Assembly: GCA_003156805.1 (NCBI GenBank)
Contig: PMHV01000018.1
Location: 17,022-81,021, forward strand
DNA: 64,000 bases
From: Acidobacteriaceae bacterium
GTDB taxonomy: Bacteria; Acidobacteriota; Terriglobia; Terriglobales; Acidobacteriaceae
Direction of reading: 5' to 3'
Under the pieces are notes generated by a model. That model was given only the letters and a program-made list of their open reading frames with translations, was not told the DNA's origin and searched no databases. Shown in pieces: positions 35,597 through 45,049 of this stretch. Positions within the stretch are counted from its first letter, which is position 1; each line of letters starts with the position of its first letter. The translations under genes and the position numbers were made by a program.

Positions 35597-36859
35597 ATGA
35601 TTCGCAAAGACGAATTCGGCGAGATCGTCCAGATGGCGACCGATACTATCCGCGGGAACAAGATGCGGTCGTCGCTGACAGTGCTGGGAATCGTGATCGG
35701 CGTCGCCATGGTAATCGGCGTCTCTTCCATCGGACGCGGACTCGATGACAACGTGCGCGGCGTGGTCGCCAGCATCGGTTCCGATGTCATCTTTTGTTAT
35801 CATCTCGAGCCCTTCACGTTTGGACGCATCACCGAAGAAATGCGCACGCGCAAGAAACTGACCTTCGAGGATGCGGAAGCGATCAGTCATCTGCCGCATG
35901 TGAAGGCTGCATCCGCGGGAATTCGTTTCTTCCGTCCCGAACTCGGCATCGGTTCTTTCGTGGTGAAATATCAGGATCGCAAGGTCAAGAACACAATTCT
36001 TGAGGGGGATACAGCTTCCGTCAAGGACGTGGTTGATCTGGCGATGTCCTCGGGAAGATGGTTCACCGAAAGCGACGACGAGCGGCGGGCTACGGTCATC
36101 GTTCTCGGCCATGACACGGCGGAAGAACTGTTCCCCGTCGAGAACCCCCTGGGCAAGGAAATCAACATCGAGGGGCGGTTGTTCGAGGTGATTGGCGTTA
36201 TGGCAAAACTCAAGTCGGTGTTTGGCGGCGGAAAAAACCCCAGCGACAACCGCGTCATTTTCCCGCTGACTACTTTCAGGACGCTTCACCCCGAATTGAA
36301 AGATCATTGGATCAGCGCTAAGGCCACGTCCCACGACGCCATGCCGAAGGCCATCGACGAAATTCGGGAACTTCTGCGGCGGCGGCGGAAAGTTCCCTTC
36401 GACAAGCCGGATAATTTTGCCGTCTTCACCTCAGACTCGATCTCGGACGTTTGGAATCAGCTTACCGGCGCTCTTTTCGTGGGGATGTTTGCGATCTCGA
36501 GCGTTGGGTTGATCGTCGGGGGCGTGGGTGTGATGAACATTATGCTGGTGAGCGTCACGGAAAGGACGCGTGAAATCGGAGTGCGCAAAGCGATCGGCGC
36601 GCGCAAACGGGACATTCTCTTGCAGTTCACTCTGGAGGCGATCATTCTCACTGCCGTCGGGGGCGTCATGGGAATCTTGATTGGCGCCGTCATCGTCGGG
36701 GTGATTCCGGTGCTCTGGCCTTCCCTGCCCGCCCGCATGTCGATGTTCTGGACGATCTTCGGCTTTGTCTCTGCCGCGGGAGTTGGACTGGTCTTCGGCA
36801 TTTATCCGGCGTGGAAAGCGGCGAACCTGGATCCGATCGAAGCGCTGCGGTACGAATAG
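35597..36859 (+). CDS. MacB/FtsX-type ABC transporter permease (paralogue)
   Basis: 420 residues, same architecture as the preceding permease: an N-terminal TM after a short tail ([20 protein letters not shown]), a MacB_PCD domain, three C-terminal TM segments and the conserved loop [20 protein letters not shown]. It is about as long as a MacB permease without the ATPase. It starts 10 bases after the inverted repeat arrays and precedes hpnI by 15 bases, so it may be co-transcribed with hpnI. Confidence 0.92.
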   Translation: MIRKDEFGEIVQMATDTIRGNKMRSSLTVLGIVIGVAMVIGVSSIGRGLDDNVRGVVASIGSDVIFCYHLEPFTFGRITEEMRTRKKLTFEDAEAISHLPHVKAASAGIRFFRPELGIGSFVVKYQDRKVKNTILEGDTASVKDVVDLAMSSGRWFTESDDERRATVIVLGHDTAEELFPVENPLGKEINIEGRLFEVIGVMAKLKSVFGGGKNPSDNRVIFPLTTFRTLHPELKDHWISAKATSHDAMPKAIDEIRELLRRRRKVPFDKPDNFAVFTSDSISDVWNQLTGALFVGMFAISSVGLIVGGVGVMNIMLVSVTERTREIGVRKAIGARKRDILLQFTLEAIILTAVGGVMGILIGAVIVGVIPVLWPSLPARMSMFWTIFGFVSAAGVGLVFGIYPAWKAANLDPIEALRYE

Positions 36860-36874
36860 AGTTCTCGCCCGCGC

Positions 36875-38065
36875 ATGATTCATACAGCCAGCAGAATTGT
36901 CGAGATGGTTGCGTTTTTCGGCACCGTGTCGAGTTCGATCTACTATTTGATCTGTCTGTGGGGCGCGGCGGTCTTCTTGCGCGAGAGGAAAGCCACGGGC
37001 AAGATTGCACGCAGCCCGCAGACCCTGCCGCCGGTTTCCATTCTTAAGCCGCTCAAAGGGACGGACCCCGAGGCCTACGAGAGCTTCCGCAGTCATTGCC
37101 TGCAGGACTATCCCGAGTACGAAATCATTTTTGGCGTCGGCGATTCCGGTGATCCGGCGGTGGCCAGCGTGCGGCAACTGCAGCGGGAATTTCCGAAGCA
37201 CAGGATTGAGTTAATGGTATGCCAGGAAGTGTTGGGTGCAAATGTGAAGGTCAGCAACCTGGCGCAGATGCTGACGGAAGCGCGCCATGACCACCTGGTT
37301 GTCAACGACAGCGACATCCGCGTAGAGCGCGACTATCTTAGGCGAGTGATTGCGCCCCTGGCGGATGCGCGAGTGGGAGCAGTCACTTGCATGTACCGCG
37401 GAGCGGCTGCAGAGACGCTGGGGTCGCGGCTGGAATCGCTGGGGATCAGCACGGATTTTTGCGCCGGCGTACTGGCGGCGCAGCGAGTGGAAGGCGGCAT
37501 CCGGTTTGGGCTGGGTTCGACGCTGGCGTTTCGGCGCGCAGATTTGGAGAGAATTGGCGGGTTCGAGTCGTTTGCCGACTATCTGGCGGACGATTACGAA
37601 TTGGGGCGACGGATTGCCGGTCTCGGGTTGGAAGTCAAACTCTCTGACGTAGTGGTGGAAACTTATCTTCCGGCTTATCGCTTGCGAGAATTCGTCGCCC
37701 ATCAACTGCGATGGGCGCGTGGGGTGCGCGATGCGCGACGGGGTGGATACATTGGCTTGATCTTTACCTTCGGATTGATGTGGGCGCTGCTGACGGTAAT
37801 GGCGAGCGGCGGGGCGTTCTGGGTGTGGAACACGCTGGGGCTTACGTTGTTACTTCGGTTTGCGGTGGCAATGGTGGTGGGCAGCCGGGTACTGGGAGAT
37901 CGCCACGTGGCTGGGAATTTGTGGCTGATTCCGGTGCGCGACCTGGTTTGGGTCGGGGTTTGGATTGCGGGACTGGCCGGCCATGCGGTGACGTGGAGGG
38001 GAGACAAGTTTCAACTGAGGGATGGGAAGCTTATCCGGGATGACAGCCGTACCGTCGGCAGCTAG
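36875..38065 (+). CDS. hpnI: HpnI-like GT21 glycosyltransferase (hopanoid side-chain)
   Basis: A membrane-bound processive-type GT2/GT21 enzyme resembling ceramide glucosyltransferase and HpnI, which adds N-acetylglucosamine to bacteriohopanetetrol. 396 residues: N-terminal TM (about 10-34), catalytic domain with VNDSD (D145, D147), ADDYELG (D239, D240) and the QLRWARG motif (277-283, (Q/R)xxRW type), then three C-terminal TM helices. Hopanoid genes are not adjacent, so the acceptor is inferred from family only. The gene follows a MacB permease by 15 bases. Confidence 0.85.
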   Translation: MIHTASRIVEMVAFFGTVSSSIYYLICLWGAAVFLRERKATGKIARSPQTLPPVSILKPLKGTDPEAYESFRSHCLQDYPEYEIIFGVGDSGDPAVASVRQLQREFPKHRIELMVCQEVLGANVKVSNLAQMLTEARHDHLVVNDSDIRVERDYLRRVIAPLADARVGAVTCMYRGAAAETLGSRLESLGISTDFCAGVLAAQRVEGGIRFGLGSTLAFRRADLERIGGFESFADYLADDYELGRRIAGLGLEVKLSDVVVETYLPAYRLREFVAHQLRWARGVRDARRGGYIGLIFTFGLMWALLTVMASGGAFWVWNTLGLTLLLRFAVAMVVGSRVLGDRHVAGNLWLIPVRDLVWVGVWIAGLAGHAVTWRGDKFQLRDGKLIRDDSRTVGS

Positions 38066-38132
38066 TAAGTGACGGCTAGGCACGCATTGGTGGCGGCCGC
38101 GGCGGTTTCTCTATCCGCCTCTCTGATGCGGC

Positions 38133-38912
38133 CTAGCGGCGCGAGCGTCCGGCGTATCGAGCACCGACGGGCACCGCCTCTGCCGCGGGTTGCAGCGAGT
38201 ACCCGGACTTGACGGCGTCGTTGTAAAACATCAGGACGGTCTCCAGAGAAAACTCGTGCAGATCTTTTCCGATCAGCGGAAGCTTATCGAGGATGTCCCG
38301 GGTGGCAGTTATCACGTGGCAGCCAAGTTCTTCCGCCTGGAAAATGTTGAGCAATTCACGCGGACTGGCCCACATAAGCTCGGTGTCGCCGGCGTCGCCA
38401 ATCATCTCAAGCGCGGTGCGCATCACGGGAATCGGGTCGCGGCCGGTATCTGCGATTCGCCCGGCAAAAATAGAAAGATACGACGGAGCGCCGCCACGCA
38501 GCGCCTGGCAGACGCGCCCAACGTGATCGAGCGCGAGCACCGCAGTGACGTTGAGCCGCGCCCCGTCGGCGCTGAGGCGATGGATCAAATCGTACATGGG
38601 CTCGCCTCGCGTGTTAGTCACGGGAATTTTGACGTAGACATTCTCGGCCCAGCCAGCGATTTGCCAAGCCTGGCGCTCCATTTCAACTTCATCGTCGGCG
38701 AGGACTTCGAAGGAAATGGGACGGTCGGGAATGTGTTGCAAAACATCGAGCGCGAAGGCTTCGTAGTCTTTGACTCCGGCCTTGCGCATGAGCGTGGGAT
38801 TGGTGGTAAAGCCCTTGATGTAGGGCCGCCGGGCGTATTCGAGGATGGTAGCTTTATCGGCGCCATCGGCAAAAATCTTGACCTGGAGATCGGTCAGCGA
38901 CTTCGTCTTCAT
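38133..38912 (-). CDS. Transaldolase family protein
   Basis: A 259-residue TIM-barrel aldolase of the transaldolase/fructose-6-phosphate aldolase group. FADGADKATILEYA supplies the early Asp, GFTTNPTLM is the signature, and VYVKIPVT carries the Schiff-base Lys. The start ATG 38912 overlaps the stop of the SIS-HAD gene (ATGA), indicating coupling. In this context it may make or consume sedoheptulose 7-phosphate, the substrate of the first heptose enzyme (inference). An in-frame earlier start exists at 38948. Last gene of the four-gene operon. Confidence 0.88.
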   Translation of the reverse strand: MKTKSLTDLQVKIFADGADKATILEYARRPYIKGFTTNPTLMRKAGVKDYEAFALDVLQHIPDRPISFEVLADDEVEMERQAWQIAGWAENVYVKIPVTNTRGEPMYDLIHRLSADGARLNVTAVLALDHVGRVCQALRGGAPSYLSIFAGRIADTGRDPIPVMRTALEMIGDAGDTELMWASPRELLNIFQAEELGCHVITATRDILDKLPLIGKDLHEFSLETVLMFYNDAVKSGYSLQPAAEAVPVGARYAGRSRR

Positions 38913-40081
38913 CAAGGGGCTCCTTCGGACTGGGAATGGAGGATCCAATCGGCCGCTTCGCGCAACGAGACTACGCTCGCCTCGGGCGGTTGCGCCGGTG
39001 ACTGCTCGTGGTAGCCGTAATTAATCAAAATGGTTTTGCAGCCGGCGCTGTGGCCGGCGTCAATGTCGCGCCAGCGATCGCCTACGACGAAACTTGAGGC
39101 CAGATCGATGTTGCGCTCGCGGGCGGCATCCAGCAGCATCCCCGCTTTTGGCTTGCGGCAAGCGCAGTCGTCGCTGTCTTGATGATAGCAGACGAAGACT
39201 CCGTCGAGTGGCAGCGAGGAGGCCAGAGCGCGATTGATGCCCTCGACTGCGTCGCGCGTTTGAGCGCCGCGAGCTACGTCGGGCTGGTTGCTGACTACCA
39301 GAAGTTCGAATCCACGGGCTTTCAGATCGCGGAGCGCTGTGTCGACGCCGGGCAGCACTTCGAGGTCTCTCAAGCTGGAGGGCGGAAACGGTTTTCCGTT
39401 GCGCAGCACGGTGCGGTTCAGAACGCCGTCACGGTCGAGAAAGACGGCGCGGCGCCGGCCGTTCGGCGAGACCGAGGCTGAAGATTCCCACTTGGTTGCG
39501 TTTTGCTTCACGGCAGGATGCGTCACTAGCAGATGCCACACCACGGCCTGCAATGCTTCCGTGTGAGGAGTGATGTGAGCAGAATTTACGACGGGAATCA
39601 AAATGCAAACATCCGCTACTTTGGCAGTGTAACCGCCGTCGCGGCCCACGACGCCAACAATCTTCGCACCGGCGGATTTCGCGAACTGCAACGCTGAAAC
39701 AAGATTGGGGCTGATATTTCTCTCCAGATCGCCGCCGCCGACGGAGAACACCAGAACCGTGTCGCCTGCGCGCAAGCGGCTTACCCGCAACCAGGCCTCG
39801 AACACGGTGCTCCAGCCTTCGTCGTTGACCCGGGCTGTGAGTTCCGCCACGTTGTCGGTGGGCGCGTAAGCTTCGATGCCGGCGAGTTTGCGAAAGTCGT
39901 TCACGGCGTGGGACGCGTTGGCCGCGCTTCCACCAACACCCAGGATGAACAGGCGTCCGCCGGAAGCACGAGTCGCGCCGAGAAGCGATGCGGCTTTCTC
40001 AATATGGGCCGCGCTCAGTTGCGCGATCGCTGCGCCCGCTTCCGCAAGAAACTGCTGCGCGAAATTATTTTCGGATGTCAT
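38912..40081 (-). CDS. SIS (phosphoheptose isomerase-like) - HAD heptose bisphosphatase fusion
   Basis: A 389-residue bifunctional protein. Residues 1 to about 200 form a SIS domain (ILGVGGSAANASHA at 47-59) like GmhA, which turns sedoheptulose 7-phosphate into heptose 7-phosphate. Residues 211-385 are a GmhB-like HAD phosphatase with FLDRDGVLN (Asp216, Asp218), SNQPDVARG, the zinc loop Cys298-His300-Cys306-Cys308, RKPKAGML and GDRWRDIDAG. The two normally separate enzymes catalyse steps 1 and 3 of heptose activation; the kinase for step 2 is the neighbour hddA. The SIS half differs enough from classic GmhA that its substrate is inferred from context. 32 bases follow the nucleotidyltransferase. 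Confidence 0.88.
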   Translation of the reverse strand: MTSENNFAQQFLAEAGAAIAQLSAAHIEKAASLLGATRASGGRLFILGVGGSAANASHAVNDFRKLAGIEAYAPTDNVAELTARVNDEGWSTVFEAWLRVSRLRAGDTVLVFSVGGGDLERNISPNLVSALQFAKSAGAKIVGVVGRDGGYTAKVADVCILIPVVNSAHITPHTEALQAVVWHLLVTHPAVKQNATKWESSASVSPNGRRRAVFLDRDGVLNRTVLRNGKPFPPSSLRDLEVLPGVDTALRDLKARGFELLVVSNQPDVARGAQTRDAVEGINRALASSLPLDGVFVCYHQDSDDCACRKPKAGMLLDAARERNIDLASSFVVGDRWRDIDAGHSAGCKTILINYGYHEQSPAQPPEASVVSLREAADWILHSQSEGAP

Positions 40082-40113
40082 CTACTCTCCGGAACTTCTT
40101 ACCCCGGAACCCT

Positions 40114-40821
40114 TTAGCTCTGAAAGTCGCGCCTGGCCAGAAACGCGGCCGTTTCCTCCAGTCCCGCGAGAGAGCCGATTTCATAGAAACGTTCCTGCAC
40201 TTCAAAACCCGCGAGCTGATCGTGCTGCAGTAAATCCTGGTACAAATCGGCCAGGTCGAACGGCTTTCCCGCAGGTACGCGGTCAAAGGCCTGAGCGCGA
40301 AAGACTCCCAAGCCATAGTCTATGTGATGCATGCGAGGAGTGCGATGCTTCTTGCTATACGCAAGGATGCTTCCGGATTCGAATTCGACGTTGCTGCTAT
40401 CCCACTTTCCGGCGTTGCGGAATACCGTCATGGCGGCCGGAGCGTCTGCGGATTCAAACTTCCGGGCGATGGCGGCGTAGTCGCAAGGCAGATATGAGTC
40501 GCCATACAGGACGAAAAAAACGTCTCCCAACATCGGCAGGGCCTTTCTTACCGCTCCGGCAGTGCCCAACAGAATGGGCCCGTCGAAGGAGTAAGCGAGA
40601 TCCAGGCCCAGACCTGTGCCATCGCCCAGAACACCCTGGATCATCTCGCCAAGATGGCCCACACAAAGAACAGCGCGTGAGATTCCACTTACGCGTAACA
40701 ATCGCAATTGGTGCACAGCAAACGGCTCGCCGTTAATTTCGAGTAGGGATTTGGGCGCCTTCTCGGTTGCGGGCTGCAGGCGAGTAGCAAGGCCGCCGGC
40801 AAGTATAGCTACAGGCAACAA
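40114..40821 (-). CDS. hddC: Heptose-1-phosphate guanylyltransferase-like nucleotidyltransferase
   Basis: A 235-residue nucleotidyltransferase with the glycine-rich signature LAGGLATRLQPATEKAPKSL and a later YGDSYLPCDY metal-binding Asp. Its neighbours (heptose 7-phosphate kinase and bisphosphatase) point to D-glycero-alpha-D-manno-heptose 1-phosphate guanylyltransferase, producing GDP-heptose. Sequence alone could equally suit another sugar-1-phosphate. It starts 8 bases after the hddA stop. Confidence 0.85.
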   Translation of the reverse strand: MLPVAILAGGLATRLQPATEKAPKSLLEINGEPFAVHQLRLLRVSGISRAVLCVGHLGEMIQGVLGDGTGLGLDLAYSFDGPILLGTAGAVRKALPMLGDVFFVLYGDSYLPCDYAAIARKFESADAPAAMTVFRNAGKWDSSNVEFESGSILAYSKKHRTPRMHHIDYGLGVFRAQAFDRVPAGKPFDLADLYQDLLQHDQLAGFEVQERFYEIGSLAGLEETAAFLARRDFQS

Positions 40822-40829
40822 GGGATCTC

Positions 40830-41813
40830 CTAGGAATGTACCATAACCGTGGTGCCAGCGAAATCGAAATGGGCCCGGACTTCGCGCAATCCGGCCTTCC
40901 GCATGACCTGCCGCAGGCGGGTTTTCTGCTCGGTATAGAGCATGAGGAATCCGCCGCCGCCGGCTCCGATCAGCTTGCCGCCCAGAGCCCCGTTGGCGCG
41001 CGCAAGTTCATACCATCGGTCGATCGAATCGCTGCTGACGCCCGGCGAACGTTTCTTCTTGTGCTCCCAGTGTACGTGCATCAAGTCGGCAAATTTGCGG
41101 AGCTCGCCAGCGAGCAGGGCGTCGCGGCTCTCCATGCCCAACTGTTTGGTGAAGTGAAGATTCTCGAGCATTTCGCGGCTGCTTTGTCTGGTGCGGTTGT
41201 CCTGATCGCGAAGAATCTCGGATGCCGAGCGAGAGCTGCCGGTGAAGAAAAGCAGCAGGTTATCTTCGAGGTTGGCCAAAGCTTCCGCGGGCATTTTCAG
41301 CGGTTCGACCACAACCTGACCATCGGGCAGAAACTGAAAACAGGTGATCCCACCAAACGCGGAAATGTATTGGTCCTGTTTGCCGATCGGTTCCTTCAGT
41401 AGATTGAGCTCGATGTGACAAGCCTGTTCGGCCAGATCTCGCGGGGGCACGAACTCTTTCTTGAATGTGTGCAATGCGGCGAGCAGAGCGGTGGTGAAGC
41501 TGCCAGAGGATCCAAGGCCGGTGCCGGCGGGAATGTCAGAAAGGCTGACAATTTCCAGATTGGGGCCGGTAACGCCCGTCAGTTTCAAAGCCTCGCGAAA
41601 GATCGGATGCTCGATCTGATCGACATGTGCTACATCCTCCAGCTTTGAGTACTTGAGAATGATCCGCGGACGAAACGCCTCATTGACCGTGATGTAGACG
41701 TAGCGGCTGATCGCTGCCGAGATGACGAAGCCGGTATGCTCGCGGTAGTAGGACGGGAGGTCGGTGCCGCCGCCACCCAGAGAAATCCTGAGCGGACTTC
41801 GGGTGATGATCAT
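40830..41813 (-). CDS. hddA: D-glycero-alpha-D-manno-heptose 7-phosphate kinase-like GHMP kinase
   Basis: A 327-residue GHMP kinase: RSPLRISLGGGGTDLPSYY opens the substrate domain, PAGTGLGSSGSFTTALL is the ATP-binding P-loop-like motif, and KLIGAGGGGFLMLY is the third GHMP motif. HddA phosphorylates heptose 7-phosphate at C1 in the GDP-heptose route. First gene of the minus-strand operon hddA-hddC-SIS/HAD-transaldolase. A GHMP kinase for another sugar (fucose-like) is the main alternative, but the neighbours favour heptose. Confidence 0.88.
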   Translation of the reverse strand: MIITRSPLRISLGGGGTDLPSYYREHTGFVISAAISRYVYITVNEAFRPRIILKYSKLEDVAHVDQIEHPIFREALKLTGVTGPNLEIVSLSDIPAGTGLGSSGSFTTALLAALHTFKKEFVPPRDLAEQACHIELNLLKEPIGKQDQYISAFGGITCFQFLPDGQVVVEPLKMPAEALANLEDNLLLFFTGSSRSASEILRDQDNRTRQSSREMLENLHFTKQLGMESRDALLAGELRKFADLMHVHWEHKKKRSPGVSSDSIDRWYELARANGALGGKLIGAGGGGFLMLYTEQKTRLRQVMRKAGLREVRAHFDFAGTTVMVHS

Positions 41814-41896
41814 GGAGTGGGCCCACCGTGGGGCAGGCCGGGAGAGTTGAACAACGCGCGAGCAGCTCCGCGGGCAAGCCAGGGCCGGGCACTTTC

Positions 41897-41926
41897 GTCG
41901 GGCACGTTGGCGTCAGGCACGTTGGC
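41897..41926. repeat. Tandem 15-bp duplication upstream of hddA
   Basis: GTCGGGCACGTTGGC followed directly by GTCAGGCACGTTGGC (one mismatch), 84 bases before the hddA start in the divergent or leader region. It might be a small recent duplication or a pair of regulator sites; no evidence decides. Confidence 0.7.
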
Positions 41927-42018
41927 ATGATAGTGCAAAGGTTCGAGGCGGTCGAGCACAAGCTGCTAAAGAGAACCCACTGATGGCACTGGAACGGCCT
42001 GCCGCGTTCGCCGGTTTC

Positions 42019-44031
42019 TCATGCTAATAAGGTACGGGCGCCGCGTTCCAGGACAGTGCGGACTTTGTCGGAGAGCTGCTTCAGGGTAAAAGGCTTCTGC
42101 AGGAAGTTGGTTTCGAGGTCGATGACCGCGTGATCGGAAAGAGTTTTCCCGGCGTAGCCGGAGACGAACAGCACCTTCACGTTGGGACGGAGCACCTCCA
42201 ACTCTTTAGCCAACTGGCCTCCACTCATGTGCGGCATCACCACATCGGTGACGACGATGTGGATGGGCGAACCATAGTTCGCGGATACGGCGAGAGCGTG
42301 CAATCCATCCCTGGCTTCAAGAACGGTATAGCCGCGGGAATTGAGAAATTCCGCAGAGGCTCGCCGGACAGAATCTTCATCCTCGACCAAAAGGATGGTT
42401 TCATCGCCGTGCAACAAAGGCTCTGTCTTTGGTTCTGGAGGCTCGACAGCCGCACTACGCTGCTGCACGCAGGGCAGGTAGATCTTGAATATGGTGCCCA
42501 TGCCGGGTTCGCTGTAGGCCCAAACGAAACCACGGTTCTGCTTGACGATGCCGTACACGGTGGCCAAGCCGAGGCCGGTGCCCTTGCCGGCGGGTTTCGT
42601 AGTGTAGAACGGCTCGAAGATGTGAGACAGGTCACCGGGTGGAATGCCCATGCCGCTATCGCTGACGGTGACGAGCGCGTAGGGACCGATAGGAATGATG
42701 GCTCGTTTGTGCTGGATGTACTGATCGTCGAGTACGGCATGGGAAGTTTCAATGGTGACCTGGCCGCCACGGGGCATAGCATCGCGCGAATTGGCGGCAA
42801 GATTCATGAGAATCTGTTCGATTTGCACGGGATCGACACAGACCCGGCCGACGGCCAGGCCGGGAGCAAAGGTCAGTTCGATGTCTTCCCCGATCAGACG
42901 GTGCAGCGTTTTGACGATTCCGCCCACCACCGGGTTCAGCTCAACCACCCGCAGAGCTTGCGGTTGCTTGCGGCTGAAGGCGAGCAACTGGCGCGTCAGC
43001 TCTGCGGCGCGGCGGGCGGCGGAGAGAATTTCCTGAATCTTGTCGCGCAGCGGGGTTCCGGGAATCACAGAGTCGAGAGCAAGTTCGGAGTAGCTGGTGA
43101 TGATGGTGAGGAGGTTATTGAAATCGTGCGCGACGCCGCCCGCCAGGCGGCCGATAGCATCCATTTTTTGCGCCTGCAGGAGTTGCTCCTCCAGACGCAG
43201 GCGCTCGGTGAGGTCGCGGCCGTTGTAAATAATATGGGTAATGCAGCCGGCGGCGTCGCGGATGGGACTGACACTTTCTTCCACCTGAAAGCACTCTCCA
43301 TTTTTCTTCTGGTGAGCGAGAATACTGCGGTAGACGTTGCCGGAAAGAACGGTTTGCCATAACGCGCGATAGGCCTGCGGTTCCGGCTCGCCGGAATCGA
43401 GAACGCGCGGCGTTTTGCCGACGACCTCCTGCGGGGAATATCCGGTGAGTGCTTCAAATGCTGGGTTCACGTATTCGATGAGGCCTTCGCGATCGGTAAT
43501 AAATACGATGTCCGCCGATTGCTCGACTGCGCGCGAAAGCTTGCGCACCGACTCCTCCGCTAGCTGGCGTTCCTGCTGAATGGAGTGCAGATTGAGGGTT
43601 GAGCGGATGGCGCGCACCAGACTAGGACCATCGAGGCGCGACTTCTCCATGGAGTCCCATGCCCCTGCTTGGATGATTTCGGCGACGGTTCTTTCGTCGG
43701 CCTGTTCGGTGAGCAGGATGAAAGGCACGGTCGCTCCGCAGTGGAGGAATTCGGTGAGAAGGCGGAGTCCGGGGACGTCCCCGGTTTCATGCTCGAAGAG
43801 AACCAGGCCGTAGATGGTTTGCCGCAGCATGGCCTTGGCTTCGTCCAGGGAATGCGCGTGGTCGAGTTCAGCCGGGAGAAAGCTGCGATTCCGGGCCAAA
43901 ATCTCACGGATCTGGAAGAAGTCTTCTTCGCGTTCTCCGATCAGCAGCACGCGCAGGGTCTTCGCCGAAAACTCGAGTTTTGTGGCAGTTGGGGGTGCCG
44001 CCATGTTTCTTTCATCGGATAGTCTGGGCAT
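42019..44031 (-). CDS. Hybrid histidine kinase: pseudo-receiver, PAS, kinase, receiver
   Basis: A 670-residue soluble sensor kinase. Residues about 26-145 form a receiver-like domain in which the phospho-acceptor Asp is replaced by Glu80 (LVLFEHE). PAS spans about 165-285. The dimerisation/phospho-acceptor H-box [11 protein letters not shown] has His302. The HATPase spans about 400-520, with [18 protein letters not shown] and GKGTGLGLA. The C-terminal receiver (about 545-665) is intact, with EDED, Asp596 in VVTDVVMP and Lys646. So phosphate should pass from His302 to Asp596 in cis or trans, while the N-terminal domain would only sense. No TM segments and no adjacent response regulator. Confidence 0.93.
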   Translation of the reverse strand: MPRLSDERNMAAPPTATKLEFSAKTLRVLLIGEREEDFFQIREILARNRSFLPAELDHAHSLDEAKAMLRQTIYGLVLFEHETGDVPGLRLLTEFLHCGATVPFILLTEQADERTVAEIIQAGAWDSMEKSRLDGPSLVRAIRSTLNLHSIQQERQLAEESVRKLSRAVEQSADIVFITDREGLIEYVNPAFEALTGYSPQEVVGKTPRVLDSGEPEPQAYRALWQTVLSGNVYRSILAHQKKNGECFQVEESVSPIRDAAGCITHIIYNGRDLTERLRLEEQLLQAQKMDAIGRLAGGVAHDFNNLLTIITSYSELALDSVIPGTPLRDKIQEILSAARRAAELTRQLLAFSRKQPQALRVVELNPVVGGIVKTLHRLIGEDIELTFAPGLAVGRVCVDPVQIEQILMNLAANSRDAMPRGGQVTIETSHAVLDDQYIQHKRAIIPIGPYALVTVSDSGMGIPPGDLSHIFEPFYTTKPAGKGTGLGLATVYGIVKQNRGFVWAYSEPGMGTIFKIYLPCVQQRSAAVEPPEPKTEPLLHGDETILLVEDEDSVRRASAEFLNSRGYTVLEARDGLHALAVSANYGSPIHIVVTDVVMPHMSGGQLAKELEVLRPNVKVLFVSGYAGKTLSDHAVIDLETNFLQKPFTLKQLSDKVRTVLERGARTLLA

Positions 44032-44397
44032 TCCCTTCAGGGATAGGAGGCTGATCGTCAGCCATCGCTGCAGAATCCCGAATTGGAAAGCAGTTCGGAT
44101 ACGGGAGGAAGCGGGGTGCGATCAAGCGGGGTTGGCGGCACGGCGCCCAAGCGTTGGCGATTTCTCTTCAGTGACGAATTCCTGGACTGCTCGACGACGT
44201 TCAGTGGTGCGACTGTCCCAATTGGACTTTTGTCGCGAGCGATTTCCGCGGTTAACCAACTCTGATTTCACCCGTCTAATAAAACAAGTTCGGGCCCGAA
44301 AGATGGGAACACTAACACTGCTTCCCGCGTATCAGTTAACGAGCGGAGTGCGCCAAGAAAGCGCGTTCCCGACGCGCAGATCGACCACGGAGGTCCC
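44032..44397. other. Gene-free divergent region (366 bp)
   Basis: Between the divergent histidine kinase and the coiled-coil/HTH gene. Base composition is mixed, with a moderately AT-rich patch at about 44255-44290 that is the likeliest promoter area. No RNA, clear operator or coding frame was seen. Confidence 0.45.
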
Positions 44398-44937
44398 ATG
44401 GAGAACCACGAGAACGCAAGCTTGCGGAAGAGCACCACGACGAACGGGAACGGGCACGTAGAGGAGGTGGTGCGCCAGGCCCATGAGGAATTGCGCCAGC
44501 TACTGCAACAGCGCGCCGAAGTGATGCGGCGCATCGGGACGGTCAAACAAACCATTGCCGGTCTGGCCAACCTTTTTGGCGACAGCGTGTTGAGCGACGA
44601 GTTGCTGGAACTGGTGGATCGCAAGAGCAACGGCCGCCAGCCCGGTTTCACCAAGGCTTGCCGTATGGTCCTGATGGAAGCCAACCGGGCTTTGAGCGCG
44701 CGAGACGTGTGCGACCAGATTCAGCAGAGAATGCCGCCCATGCTGGCGCGGCACAAGGATCCCATCGCTTCCGTCACTACGGTGCTGAATCGCCTCGTGG
44801 AATATGGCGAGGCGCGGCCCGTGGTATTGGACAATGGCAGGCGCGCGTGGCTGTGGGCAGCGGAAGCCCAATCGGAGTTGCCACAGATCTCTCTGCCACG
44901 GATCTCTGAGGCAAGCCTCAAGGCGAAGGTCAGCTAG
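44398..44937 (+). CDS. Coiled-coil plus winged-helix-like protein, unknown function
   Basis: A 179-residue protein. After a hydrophilic tail, residues about 22-55 are predicted coiled coil (AHEELRQLLQQRAEVMRRIG). A second part (about 83-155: FTKACRMVLMEANRALSARD followed by VCDQIQQRM...) has the helix-turn-helix pattern of HARE-HTH/winged-helix proteins and ends with RAWLWA, the beta-wing strand. Related proteins are frequent in Acidobacteria. Probably a DNA-binding or protein-binding regulator in the cytoplasm. GGAGG lies 4 bases upstream of ATG. No operon partner. Confidence 0.6.
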   Translation: MENHENASLRKSTTTNGNGHVEEVVRQAHEELRQLLQQRAEVMRRIGTVKQTIAGLANLFGDSVLSDELLELVDRKSNGRQPGFTKACRMVLMEANRALSARDVCDQIQQRMPPMLARHKDPIASVTTVLNRLVEYGEARPVVLDNGRRAWLWAAEAQSELPQISLPRISEASLKAKVS

Positions 44938-45028
44938 GCTTCCGGCAAGAGACATTCCTGAGATAGGCAGTTTCGTCCCGTTGCGCGCATGGCTGAGCCC
45001 AGCGTGATCCCTGTAGGCCATGGGCGAA

Positions 45029-45049
45029 TCGTCTATCGTCTATCACCTA
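45029..45049. repeat. Degenerate 7-bp tandem array at the 3' end of an ABC gene
   Basis: Three 7-base units (TCGTCTA, TCGTCTA, TCACCTA) directly next to the stop codon of the minus-strand ABC ATPase at 45047. Same class as the other 7-base arrays in the window. Confidence 0.7.

Noticed and set aside
42130-43362. Plus-strand open frame of 410 codons over the histidine kinase gene
   Set aside because: Antisense to a clear PAS/HisKA/HATPase/receiver gene; no domain, signal or start context of its own.
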